Shown in pieces: positions 1-5,790 of a stretch of 9,253 bases of DNA. The stretch is from NCBI GenBank assembly GCA_026967815.1, contig JAPUUO010000051.1, forward strand, positions 1 through 9,253, in the 5' to 3' direction. Position numbers and translations under genes: made by a program. The notes under the pieces were generated by a model that saw only the letters and a program-made list of their open reading frames with translations, did no database searches and was not told the origin of the DNA. Positions within the stretch are counted from its first letter, which is position 1. Every line of letters begins with the position of its first letter. The stretch is from Candidatus Bathyarchaeota archaeon. GTDB lineage: Archaea; Thermoproteota; Bathyarchaeia; Bathyarchaeales; Bathyarchaeaceae.

Positions 1-865
1 CTTCAGATCCAGACGCAAAGGTGCGCCAATCATGTCCTTTGAAAGCGCTGAATTGACAATGAGTAAGGTGAATCACAGGTTTATCTCCGCGGGCCAAGTT
101 CTCCACACATTTCATTGTTTCCAAAGTTGTCACGTAATTGCCAGGCTTGCCAAGATTGTTGGTGTGAACATGAATCGTGTGTGGCATGTGAAGAAGCTCG
201 TTAACCTTGCATAATCCTCGAATTATCTCTCGTGGAGTGATGTCAAAATTGGGAACGGTGTCATCAATGTTCCGCATGTTTCTGCCGAAGCCCCATGCTT
301 CAAGGCCGCCGGGGTTAACCAGTTTTACAGCATATCCCTTCGTTGCTTTTATTGTCCATGCAACATAAGCGGCACATTCTTCAATCTTATCCTTTGCCAA
401 ACATTCGAGAACAAACCAGCTGTCGCCCAAAAGTGGATACGCGGCTTTGTCGATAATTGGCGTATCATTAAATTCTTCATGTGTGTGCCTGGCTTTGAGA
501 GCAGGCATTGCAGGGTCAAGAACGGTTGTGTAACCCATTCTAGCGTAACGGTAGCCTGTAGTAAAAGTAGACGGTATAGATCGTCCAACGCCCGACCTTG
601 TCTTTTCGGTTTTCACTTCCACATCTTTAAAGTGGTCCTCTGGACGTAGCATTCTGCCGGCGTTGACTTTGGCTCCAGCAATATGCGAATGAATGTCAAC
701 TCCACCGGCCATCACAATCATTCCAGAAGCATCAACAACCTTCACGTTGTTTCCTTCAACTTTCTCAACGATTTTCCCATCTTTTATGGCAATGTCCATT
801 ATTTCGCCGTCGATCTTATTGAGCGGGTCGTAAACAAATCCGTTTTTGATGAGAAGATACGACAT
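1..865 (-). CDS. fwdA: Formylmethanofuran dehydrogenase subunit A, N-terminal 288 codons (runs off left edge)
   Basis: This is the metal-dependent amidohydrolase subunit of formylmethanofuran dehydrogenase. It moves the formyl group between formate, made from CO2 by FwdB, and methanofuran in the cytoplasm. Reading down from ATG 865 the frame stays open for 288 codons to the window edge; the family is about 570 residues, so roughly half is present. Visible family marks are the HSH metal motif (H59, H61) followed by IAGAKVNAGR, the LDPAMP segment (116-121), the candidate carboxylated lysine K181 in AVKLVNPGG, and further candidate metal histidines in HVHTNNLG (232-239) and around H266-H269. The start is supported by GGAGGTG at 873-879, which lies inside the end of fwdB; fwdB stops one base before the ATG, so the two are co-translated. 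No frameshift is visible. The family call is firm; the Fwd versus Fmd isoenzyme label is conventional. Confidence 0.95.
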   Translation of the reverse strand, partial: MSYLLIKNGFVYDPLNKIDGEIMDIAIKDGKIVEKVEGNNVKVVDASGMIVMAGGVDIHSHIAGAKVNAGRMLRPEDHFKDVEVKTEKTRSGVGRSIPSTFTTGYRYARMGYTTVLDPAMPALKARHTHEEFNDTPIIDKAAYPLLGDSWFVLECLAKDKIEECAAYVAWTIKATKGYAVKLVNPGGLEAWGFGRNMRNIDDTVPNFDITPREIIRGLCKVNELLHMPHTIHVHTNNLGKPGNYVTTLETMKCVENLARGDKPVIHLTHCQFSAFKGHDWRTFASGSE

Positions 866-866
866 T

Positions 867-2315
867 TTACGCCACCTCCGCTTTTTCCCTTCTGATCTCT
901 TTCACTCCATCCAGAATTCTCTGCAGTATATCCACGTCCGAAAGACAATCGCTGGGCGGTTCTACAACCTTTTTCAATGGCAAGGGAACATGATCCATTC
1001 GATAAGCGGTTCCTTCTGCTTCTAGACCTACGAAAGCGCTTGGAAAAACAACGTCTGCCATTAACGAGGTGGCTGTATGCTCAGGGTCAATAACTATCAG
1101 AGGCTTCTTGACAAGATTTTCAGCCGCAGCTCTTGGAAAGTGAGCAACCGGATCAGAAGCTACAATTAGGCTGGCGTCTGATTCTCCGCGAGCAAGTATG
1201 TCCACAACAGAGGTTTCACCTGGATTGTATCTCGGATAACCACGTGAAAAATCAACGGCATAGGGATATCCCGTCTGCCATGTGTAAACAACGTTGGCGC
1301 CCGTAACGTTGAAGTGCCCGCGCATCGGCATGATTATAAACTTGGTGTAACGGTTCAAATCTCGAACAAGTGAAATGGCTGTGTCGATGTTGCGCAATTT
1401 ACCAGCGCTCATCGTTAAGCCCAATCCAAAGAAGATAACTCCAAACTTGCAGCTCATCATAATATCGGCCAGTTCCTCGAGAGTTTCCACAGGTACTCCA
1501 GCAACCTTGTCCACGTCAATTTCTTCATCCCGAATAAGCGTACGAAGGGCTTCCAGAACCTCGTAATCTTTGTTTGGCTCAACTTTCAAGAAATAGTCAG
1601 CTATATCAGCAGTTCTGGTGCGGCGAACATCTACAACAATCATTTTCCTTTCTTTTCGAAACAGTGTTGGAGGTAACCCATGCTCAACTTCACTATGTAA
1701 GGGGGCTTTGCGCAAAGACGAGAGTTTCAATGCTCTCAGCAGGCGACGTCGCGATCTATAAGCGCTCAGATGTGCCAAGTAGCGATACCATGTACTCTCT
1801 TGGAATCTGCCCTGCGTAAAAGTTGTATAGCGTTCTATATGACGGGGATGAGCACTCCAAGGGTTGCTTCCCCAGTAAACAACGAGGTCGGCTCTATGTC
1901 TTACCTGGCCAAGTGTGCATGTGGAGTAGCCAACGTCTTGAATGCTAAGCACAGAGGGCCCATGACAAACCGTAGAAGTGTTGTCGATAACTCCACCTAT
2001 TTCTTCTGCAAGTTCTAGTCCAACACGAATGGCTTCACAGCTCGTGCTGCTCCAACCATAAAGAATGGGATAGGCGGCATCGGCGAGGATTTCTGCGCTC
2101 TTTCTAACTGCTTCTTTGGTTGTAGTCTCCACTAGCTCACCGTTTTTTCGAACAAGTGGTTTCCTGAGACGATGCCCATTGTAATTTAAGAATTTAGACT
2201 CACCCATGCCACAGGCATTTCTAACTTTTACTATCTCATTGTTTTCCACATGGAGTTCTATGTCGTCGCAGAGTGAACCGCAAACAGGGCACGTTACGTT
2301 TGAGATTATAGTCAT
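867..2315 (-). CDS. fwdB: Formylmethanofuran dehydrogenase subunit B (Mo/W-bisPGD catalytic subunit) with an in-frame insert
   Basis: This is the catalytic subunit that reduces CO2 to formate at a tungsten or molybdenum bis-pterin centre, related to formate dehydrogenases. Four N-terminal cysteines (C9, C12, C16, C35) fit a [4Fe-4S] site. C117 in NTSTVCHGPS is the metal ligand and is cysteine, not selenocysteine. Conserved pterin-binding stretches follow: YWGSNPWSAHPRH (147-159) and MIVVDVRRT (225-233). The length of 482 is about 50 residues above the roughly 430 usual in methanogens. The excess is residues about 172-219, an arginine- and leucine-rich stretch exactly where relatives pass from HPRHxxRY almost directly to the IVVDxRxT strand (see the separate entry). 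ATG 2315 has GGAGTGA a few bases upstream, within the fwdD end; the fwdD stop is three bases away. The reading frame is intact, so the protein is probably functional if the insert is tolerated. Confidence 0.95.
   Translation of the reverse strand: MTIISNVTCPVCGSLCDDIELHVENNEIVKVRNACGMGESKFLNYNGHRLRKPLVRKNGELVETTTKEAVRKSAEILADAAYPILYGWSSTSCEAIRVGLELAEEIGGVIDNTSTVCHGPSVLSIQDVGYSTCTLGQVRHRADLVVYWGSNPWSAHPRHIERYTTFTQGRFQESTWYRYLAHLSAYRSRRRLLRALKLSSLRKAPLHSEVEHGLPPTLFRKERKMIVVDVRRTRTADIADYFLKVEPNKDYEVLEALRTLIRDEEIDVDKVAGVPVETLEELADIMMSCKFGVIFFGLGLTMSAGKLRNIDTAISLVRDLNRYTKFIIMPMRGHFNVTGANVVYTWQTGYPYAVDFSRGYPRYNPGETSVVDILARGESDASLIVASDPVAHFPRAAAENLVKKPLIVIDPEHTATSLMADVVFPSAFVGLEAEGTAYRMDHVPLPLKKVVEPPSDCLSDVDILQRILDGVKEIRREKAEVA
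1659..1802 (-). other. Palindrome-rich in-frame insert inside fwdB (about 48 codons)
   Basis: This segment encodes residues about 172-219 of FwdB, between QGRF and RKERKMIVVD, which would join smoothly if it were absent. It concentrates dyads: a perfect 12-base palindrome CTTTGCGCAAAG (1706-1717), a GAGAG/CTCTC hairpin with an 8-base loop (1720-1737), a perfect 10-base palindrome GCGACGTCGC (1743-1752) and AGCGCT (1761-1766). The encoded peptide is basic, with 7 arginines, and resembles nothing I know in this family. It could be a lineage-specific loop, a palindromic element inserted in frame, or a structured RNA segment. I found no convincing target-site duplication and no bulge-helix-bulge splice motif. 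The boundaries are estimated from remembered family sequences and could be off by several codons. Confidence 0.5.
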
Positions 2316-2318
2316 CTA

Positions 2319-2750
2319 TCACTCCTTCTTGAAATGCTGTTTTAGCAGCTCAGGCAGACTCAAAACTGGTTCTGTCGGCGCTCGATCAACTTCCGCTGTG
2401 ACACCCTTGAACGACGGCATACCTGTCCCATGTGTTTTGGAATTCATAATCAAGCTTACCCAAGGACCATATGGAACAAAAACAGCCCCGCGATGGGGCG
2501 CTCTGATGGATTTTACAGCTCTCAAAACAACTGAGCCATTTTCGGTGGCAATCTTAATGTTCTCATTTTCACTTATTCCTAAAAGTTTCATATCGTCAGG
2601 GTCCATTTCACAAACTGTCACGCTTTTCCAGTATTGTTCTGAAAGTTTCCCTTGTTCTTTACCTTGTCCTTGACGCAAAGTTCTTCCAGTTAACAATGTG
2701 ACTTTCAAAGTGCACAGGGTCCTTGCATTTTTCAAACGGTGTGATGGCAT
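2319..2750 (-). CDS. fwdD: Formylmethanofuran dehydrogenase subunit D (molybdopterin dinucleotide-binding domain)
   Basis: A small subunit that supplies the molydopterin-dinucleotide-binding beta-barrel domain, which in formate dehydrogenases is fused to the catalytic chain and here caps FwdB. Family marks are VTLLTGRTLRQGQ, SVTVCEMDPDDMKLLGI, GAVFVPYGPWVSLIM and TGMPSFKGV near the C-terminus. It is the first gene of the fwdD-B-A operon and its stop is three bases before the fwdB ATG. The start is uncertain. A TTG at 2771 gives 150 residues, but the likely TATA box at 2791-2800 would put transcription start near 2768, making ATG 2750 (143 residues) the better choice. A further TTG at 2708 would remove the non-conserved leader and leave a length closer to methanogen FwdD. 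No strong Shine-Dalgarno precedes ATG 2750, which fits a short or leaderless 5' end. Confidence 0.92.
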   Translation of the reverse strand: MPSHRLKNARTLCTLKVTLLTGRTLRQGQGKEQGKLSEQYWKSVTVCEMDPDDMKLLGISENENIKIATENGSVVLRAVKSIRAPHRGAVFVPYGPWVSLIMNSKTHGTGMPSFKGVTAEVDRAPTEPVLSLPELLKQHFKKE

Positions 2751-2790
2751 TTCGAAAATTCTACATAACAAGACTCGAACTAATTAACGT

Positions 2791-2800
2791 TTATGTAAAA
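2791..2800 (-). promoter_or_regulatory. Candidate TATA box of the fwdDBA operon
   Basis: TTTTACATAA on the minus strand, preceded by purine-rich AAGACG that could act as a BRE. A transcription start about 26 bases downstream would fall near 2768, about 18 bases before ATG 2750. The match to the archaeal consensus is moderate, but it is the only good candidate upstream of fwdD. Confidence 0.45.
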
Positions 2801-2966
2801 CGTCTTGTGCGCGCCCCGAACCCTTCTTCAAGCATGGCGTGACTATTGTGGCTTCTATGCTAGTTCTTGACCCAAAATGATTGACACGGTATAATACTGA
2901 GGGAGCTGAAACCACATTGTGCAAGAAATTCTGCAAGAAGGCTGTTTTCAAACAGAAGGCAAGCAG

Positions 2967-3278
2967 TTAGGCCCAAAGTTCAGCCATGGATTCAAAATTT
3001 TCTAGTAGTTTCATTCCCTTTTCGGTGGTTCGATATAATCTTCTACGAACTCTCTTTTGTTTCATTACAAAAGGCTCTATGAAACCCTTACGAACTAATA
3101 GAGCTAAATATTCATTGATCTGAGCATAGCTCAGCTTAGCCTTGTACATTATGTGAGTTTTTATTTTGCCGTTTATTGCGGTCTTAAGTATTTCAACGAT
3201 GATATCGTGGCGATCTCTGCGCTTGGTTACGTTTTCCATGGCGTCTGGGTGATTTTTATGCGTGGTTGCATTTTCCAT
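2967..3278 (-). CDS. Small winged helix-turn-helix transcriptional regulator (archaeal type)
   Basis: A protein of about 103 residues with the layout of the short archaeal winged-helix regulators. After the conserved entry RRDRHDIIVEILKTA comes a HIMYKAKLSYAQINEYLALL helix-turn-helix, then KGFIEPF and the basic wing RVRRRLYRTTEKGMKLL, and a short C-terminal helix. There is no ligand domain, metal-binding cluster or membrane segment. Possible starts are GTG 3284, ATG 3278 and ATG 3239. I chose 3278 because AGGA lies nine bases before it; the recognisable fold would be complete even from 3239. The first 26 residues come from a diverged tandem duplication. The gene is divergent from the Lrp-like gene and lies upstream of fwdD in the same direction, about 215 bases away. 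A 15-base dyad just upstream suggests autoregulation. The target is unknown. Confidence 0.85.
   Translation of the reverse strand: MENATTHKNHPDAMENVTKRRDRHDIIVEILKTAINGKIKTHIMYKAKLSYAQINEYLALLVRKGFIEPFVMKQKRVRRRLYRTTEKGMKLLENFESMAELWA
3201..3278 (-). repeat. Diverged 39-base tandem duplication at the start of the winged-helix gene
   Basis: Two adjacent 39-base units, 3240-3278 and 3201-3239 on the minus strand, both start ATGGAAAA and agree at 26 of 39 positions by hand alignment. The repeats encode MENATTHKNHPDA and MENVTKRRDRHDI. The second unit leads into the conserved domain, so the first looks like an added N-terminal copy that duplicated the start codon. Confidence 0.5.
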
Positions 3279-3295
3279 GTGCACATTTCCTGTTA

Positions 3296-3310
3296 TAGAA
3301 GAATCTTCTA
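3296..3310. promoter_or_regulatory. 15-base dyad, candidate operator of the winged-helix gene
   Basis: TAGAAGA-A-TCTTCTA has perfect 7-base arms around one central base. It lies between a weak TATA-like CATTTTAG (3311-3318, minus strand) and the start codon at 3278, where a bound repressor would block transcription initiation. That the adjacent regulator binds it is an inference. Confidence 0.45.
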
Positions 3311-3367
3311 CTAAAATGTCATGTAATAAGGGTTGTCTAAAAATGACTCACGTTGCCGTAACTTCAG

Positions 3368-3381
3368 CGAAAGTTTTATAT
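3368..3381 (+). promoter_or_regulatory. BRE/TATA promoter of the Lrp-like gene
   Basis: CGAAAG (3368-3373) followed directly by TTTTATAT (3374-3381) is a near-ideal archaeal BRE plus TATA box. Its centre is about 28 bases before ATG 3406, so the transcript should start within a few bases of the start codon and be nearly leaderless. No Shine-Dalgarno is present, which agrees. Confidence 0.8.
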
Positions 3382-3387
3382 CAAATG

Positions 3388-3402
3388 TGAATCATTAATT
3401 CA
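3388..3402. promoter_or_regulatory. Inverted repeat at the Lrp-like gene start, candidate operator
   Basis: TGAAT-N5-ATTCA with perfect 5-base arms, lying between the TATA box and ATG 3406 over the predicted transcription start. Lrp/AsnC regulators often bind dyads of this size and repress themselves from such a position. The arms are AT-rich and short, so chance occurrence is possible. Confidence 0.35.
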
Positions 3403-3405
3403 ACT

Positions 3406-3906
3406 ATGCCCAAAGATAGAATGATTGAACTCCTCCGTGAACTGCTAAAAAATTCTAAAAGAAGCGACAGAGAACTGGCAAGAATTCTCGGAACATCGCA
3501 GCCAACAGTAACGAGGACGAGGGGAAAACTGGAGAGAAACGGATACATACTACAGTACACCGCTGTACCAGACTTGACAAAGGTTGGATATGAAATACTA
3601 GCTTTCACATTCATGAAAATAATTCCGCACGATGAAAAGAGTGATGAAGCCAAATTCACTGAAAAAACCCACAAGTGGACTTTGGAAAACCCAAAAATCA
3701 TACTCTCAATGCATGGAGACGGACTGAACGGGAAAAATTGCACGATAATTTCTCTGCATAAAAACTTTACCGACTACTACACCTTCATAACGGAGTTCAA
3801 AGGAAAATGGTCCAGCAGCATGAGAGACGTGGAAACGTTCCTTGTCTCATTGAAAGCCAAGGCAGTTAAGCCATTTTCCTTTAGACGCCTAGAAATAATT
3901 TCCTAA
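3406..3906 (+). CDS. Lrp/AsnC-type transcriptional regulator
   Basis: A 166-residue DNA-binding protein. A helix-turn-helix spans residues about 20-48 (RSDRELARILGTSQPTVTRT, recognition helix about 31-43), followed by the typical link NGYILQYTAVPDLTKVGYEILAFT that leads into the C-terminal half. That half is longer and less regular than the classic RAM ligand domain, so the effector cannot be guessed. ATG 3406 is well supported by the BRE/TATA element 25-38 bases upstream. The gene is divergent from the winged-helix regulator, and the two share a control region of about 130 bases. At its 3' end it overlaps by about 18 bases the remnant of the convergent DUF1028 pseudogene. No target gene can be named; the neighbouring fwd operon and transporter are only candidates. 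Confidence 0.88.
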   Translation: MPKDRMIELLRELLKNSKRSDRELARILGTSQPTVTRTRGKLERNGYILQYTAVPDLTKVGYEILAFTFMKIIPHDEKSDEAKFTEKTHKWTLENPKIILSMHGDGLNGKNCTIISLHKNFTDYYTFITEFKGKWSSSMRDVETFLVSLKAKAVKPFSFRRLEIIS

Positions 3907-4253
3907 AGTCTTCCCAAATTTTCTCAGTTCGGCAACAGGGTTCAGATGTTCATCTACTCCTAGGCCTACAACGGAATGCGACACCGAAAGCTGCTTATGA
4001 ACCACAAAAAAGGCAGTGAATACTTTTCCCCTTCGTCTCCGCCCGCCTATTATGCCGATTCCAAAGCTTTTTACAGACTTTCTGTAAGCTCACCGTTTGA
4101 ATTTTCGAAGGTTTACGCCAAAGCCTCAATCACTTGGGCGCCAATTCCAGATTCAGCCTGGGGAAGGACACTTCCAACAGCTGGAACAGCGGTGGACACG
4201 TAAACGCCTGGAGCTAAGGTTTTTGGATATCGTGCTACAATCGAAAATGTCAT
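3889..4253 (-). pseudogene. DUF1028-family (Ntn-hydrolase-like) pseudogene, internally deleted
   Basis: From ATG 4253 the translation starts like the DUF1028 family: MTFSIVARYPKT, then AVGSVLPQAESGIGA. It then jumps to what in intact relatives is the C-terminal third: QVIEALA, stop (4113-4115), TFENSNGELTESL, stop (4071-4073), KALESA, stops (4050-4052 and 4047-4049), AGGD. After a frameshift it continues RRGKVFTAFFVVHKQ and GLGVDEHLNPVAELRK, and ends at TAG 3889-3891. Roughly 100 middle residues are missing; intact members are over 200 residues. The order of the surviving blocks matches the family, which argues for one deleted and decayed gene rather than chance. The start overlaps the transporter stop as ATGA, so the pair was a translationally coupled operon. 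The intact family's activity is not established as far as I know; the Thr after Met is retained. Confidence 0.85.
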
Positions 4254-5443
4254 GTGGTCACCTTCGCCTTTGACTCCTTGTTTTCTCGGACATCTGGAAT
4301 GATGAGTGATAGGAGGAGAGCGCCAACTGCAAATGCGGTCAGAACGTAGAAAGATAAATCAACGCTGTGCTCCATGAGATAACCAGTTATTGCCAGAGAA
4401 ATTGAGCCTAAACCAAAAGACGTAAAGAAAAGCATACCGTAAACTATGCCTCTTCTATCTTTAGGAGTCATAATGCCAGCAAGAGAATTCAACGCTGGTT
4501 GATGTCCATAAAAGGAAAGTCCATAGAGTACGATAAAGGCAGGTACTCCGATAAACCAGAAAGGAGTAAATTGGAGAAAAACCAGTCCAGCGAGGACACC
4601 TAAAGAAGTGGCTATCAGCACCTTTTTCGAACCAAAAACATCAGCTGATTTCCCACCTAACCATTGCCCGAGAACTCCAGAAACCAGCACAAGAGTAGCT
4701 GACACAGCAGCCCAGAACTCAGCAGATCCCTTGTCTAAAACTTGAAATGGTTTCAAAACCAAGTATGCAGGCAAGAAATATTCTAACCCCTTCATATACA
4801 AGCCCAACACAATGTTAAAAACAAAGATTCTCCAAAGCCCAGGAGTTCCGAAAACTTCACGGATACTGCTTTGAGACCTGAACCTTTCTTGCTTGAACTT
4901 ATTTTTCAAAAACAGGAGAGAAACAACAACCGAGAGAGCTCCAAAAAACAAAAACGAAAACTGCCAGCCAAAAGCAATGCCTAAAGCAAAGGCAGCAATT
5001 GGAGTAAACATCACTCCAAGCGTTCCGCCTACGCCGTGAAAGCCCATGGCTTCTGCCATGTGTCCACGAAAAACCTTGGAAATCAATGAGTTTGCTGTAG
5101 GATGATACAGACCTGCCCAAGTAGCCATCAAGATTAAGGCTATGCCGTAGATGAAAATGTTGCTTGCAAAGATGAGAATAAGAGAAGACGCTCCCGCAAA
5201 AGCCAAACAGATTGTGACTATTCTGACTTCGTTAACCCTGTCTGATAATGGTCCGCCAACTAACGAGCCCACACCATAGACAATTGAACCTGCTGTGCCT
5301 ACGATTCCGAGAGCACCCAAGGAGGTCTTGAGGTCATTCATAATTATGAGCAGCAATGGTGGTGCTATAAGAAAGAGCGAATGATTAAGCGAGTGAGCTA
5401 CACTCAATAGAACCAGCAAGCGGTTTCTACCCTTTTCACTCAA
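4250..5443 (-). CDS. Major facilitator superfamily transporter, FSR-like
   Basis: An integral membrane secondary transporter of about 397 residues with the hydrophobic pattern of 12 helices in two halves. The loop motif GGPLSDRVNEVR follows helix 2 and is echoed in the second half by GGKSADVFGSKK, the two copies of the MFS motif A. The opening VAHSLNHSLFLIAPPLLL and the later WAGLYHPTANSLISKVF and GFHGVGGTLGV resemble the fosmidomycin-resistance (FSR) branch, but the substrate is unknown. A TTG at 5491 would add 16 residues without a Shine-Dalgarno. A TTG at 5443 has GAGG seven bases upstream, and a weak TATA-like CTTTTAACA near 5502-5510 puts transcription start close to 5480, so I prefer 5443. 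The stop overlaps the DUF1028 pseudogene start. A nested dyad lies upstream at 5528-5570. Confidence 0.9.
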   Translation of the reverse strand: MSEKGRNRLLVLLSVAHSLNHSLFLIAPPLLLIIMNDLKTSLGALGIVGTAGSIVYGVGSLVGGPLSDRVNEVRIVTICLAFAGASSLILIFASNIFIYGIALILMATWAGLYHPTANSLISKVFRGHMAEAMGFHGVGGTLGVMFTPIAAFALGIAFGWQFSFLFFGALSVVVSLLFLKNKFKQERFRSQSSIREVFGTPGLWRIFVFNIVLGLYMKGLEYFLPAYLVLKPFQVLDKGSAEFWAAVSATLVLVSGVLGQWLGGKSADVFGSKKVLIATSLGVLAGLVFLQFTPFWFIGVPAFIVLYGLSFYGHQPALNSLAGIMTPKDRRGIVYGMLFFTSFGLGSISLAITGYLMEHSVDLSFYVLTAFAVGALLLSLIIPDVRENKESKAKVTT

Positions 5444-5790
5444 GACTTTTCCTCTGCCAACATGTTCAGCTCGAGTTTTGCTAAAAATCAATTGAGGGAA
5501 GTGTTAAAAGCTTATCGCCGTTACGAAATCTTCAACGATGAAGTCTTCATATTGATCGAGTTTTGAAGATGACAACCTTCGGGTGCTGCTTTGAACCTTA
5601 AGATCGCAACGAAATCTGCTTTTTCAGGACGCTAACTTGAGCACAGAATCCCAAAGCTATTTGCAAGCGTAGAAATAATCGCGCGCGCAATTGCAGCTTA
5701 AAAGTTGTCTCACTTTTCTTTTCTGGTCTGATAGTGTGCGAAACTGATGAGGCAGATCCAATCAATACCTGAACAGGGCAGAGATTATCT
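5444..5790. other. Gene-poor spacer between the MFS transporter and Lhr genes
   Basis: About 350 bases without a gene I can recognise; the first 48 belong to the longer transporter start. The spacer contains the transporter promoter region, a nested inverted repeat (5528-5570), and a minus-strand open stretch of 39 codons without a start codon (5504-5623) whose end reads LDQYEDFIVEDFVTAISF. Another open minus-strand stretch of about 55 codons closer to Lhr matches nothing I know. No tRNA or other RNA gene was seen. Confidence 0.5.
5528..5570. repeat. Nested inverted repeat upstream of the MFS gene
   Basis: The outer arms are ATCTTCAA (5528-5535) and TTGAAGAT (5563-5570). Inside them lies a 13-base dyad ATGAAG-T-CTTCAT (5538-5550). 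The arms are perfect. Its place upstream of the transporter, a little beyond the weak TATA-like element, fits an operator or activator site, but it could also fold as an RNA hairpin. Confidence 0.4.

Noticed and set aside
349..588. 79-codon minus-strand open frame within fwdA.
   Set aside because: It lies in a different frame from the intact FwdA translation, which carries the family motifs.
1659..1802. Archaeal bulge-helix-bulge intron as the explanation of the fwdB insert.
   Set aside because: The segment keeps the reading frame without stops, and the flanks do not pair into the required helix with two 3-base bulges.
2772..2790. GTTCGAGTC on the minus strand, like a tRNA T-loop.
   Set aside because: The flanking bases do not pair as a T-stem and no acceptor or anticodon arms were found upstream.
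2867..2895. TTGACC, 17-base spacer, TATAAT on the plus strand: a textbook bacterial sigma-70 promoter.
   Set aside because: The window is archaeal, no plus-strand gene follows, and the downstream gene is convergent; treated as coincidence.
2942..2955. CTGTTT/AAACAG hairpin just after the winged-helix gene.
   Set aside because: The loop is two bases and no T-run follows; too weak to call a terminator.
3976..4203. 75-codon plus-strand open frame.
   Set aside because: It is the antisense shadow of the DUF1028 remnant, whose family blocks are on the minus strand.
5744..5772. CTGATGA followed 18 bases later by CTGA, like boxes C and D of a guide RNA.
   Set aside because: Box C lacks the leading purine, there is no internal D'/C' pair, and the flanks do not form a convincing terminal stem.
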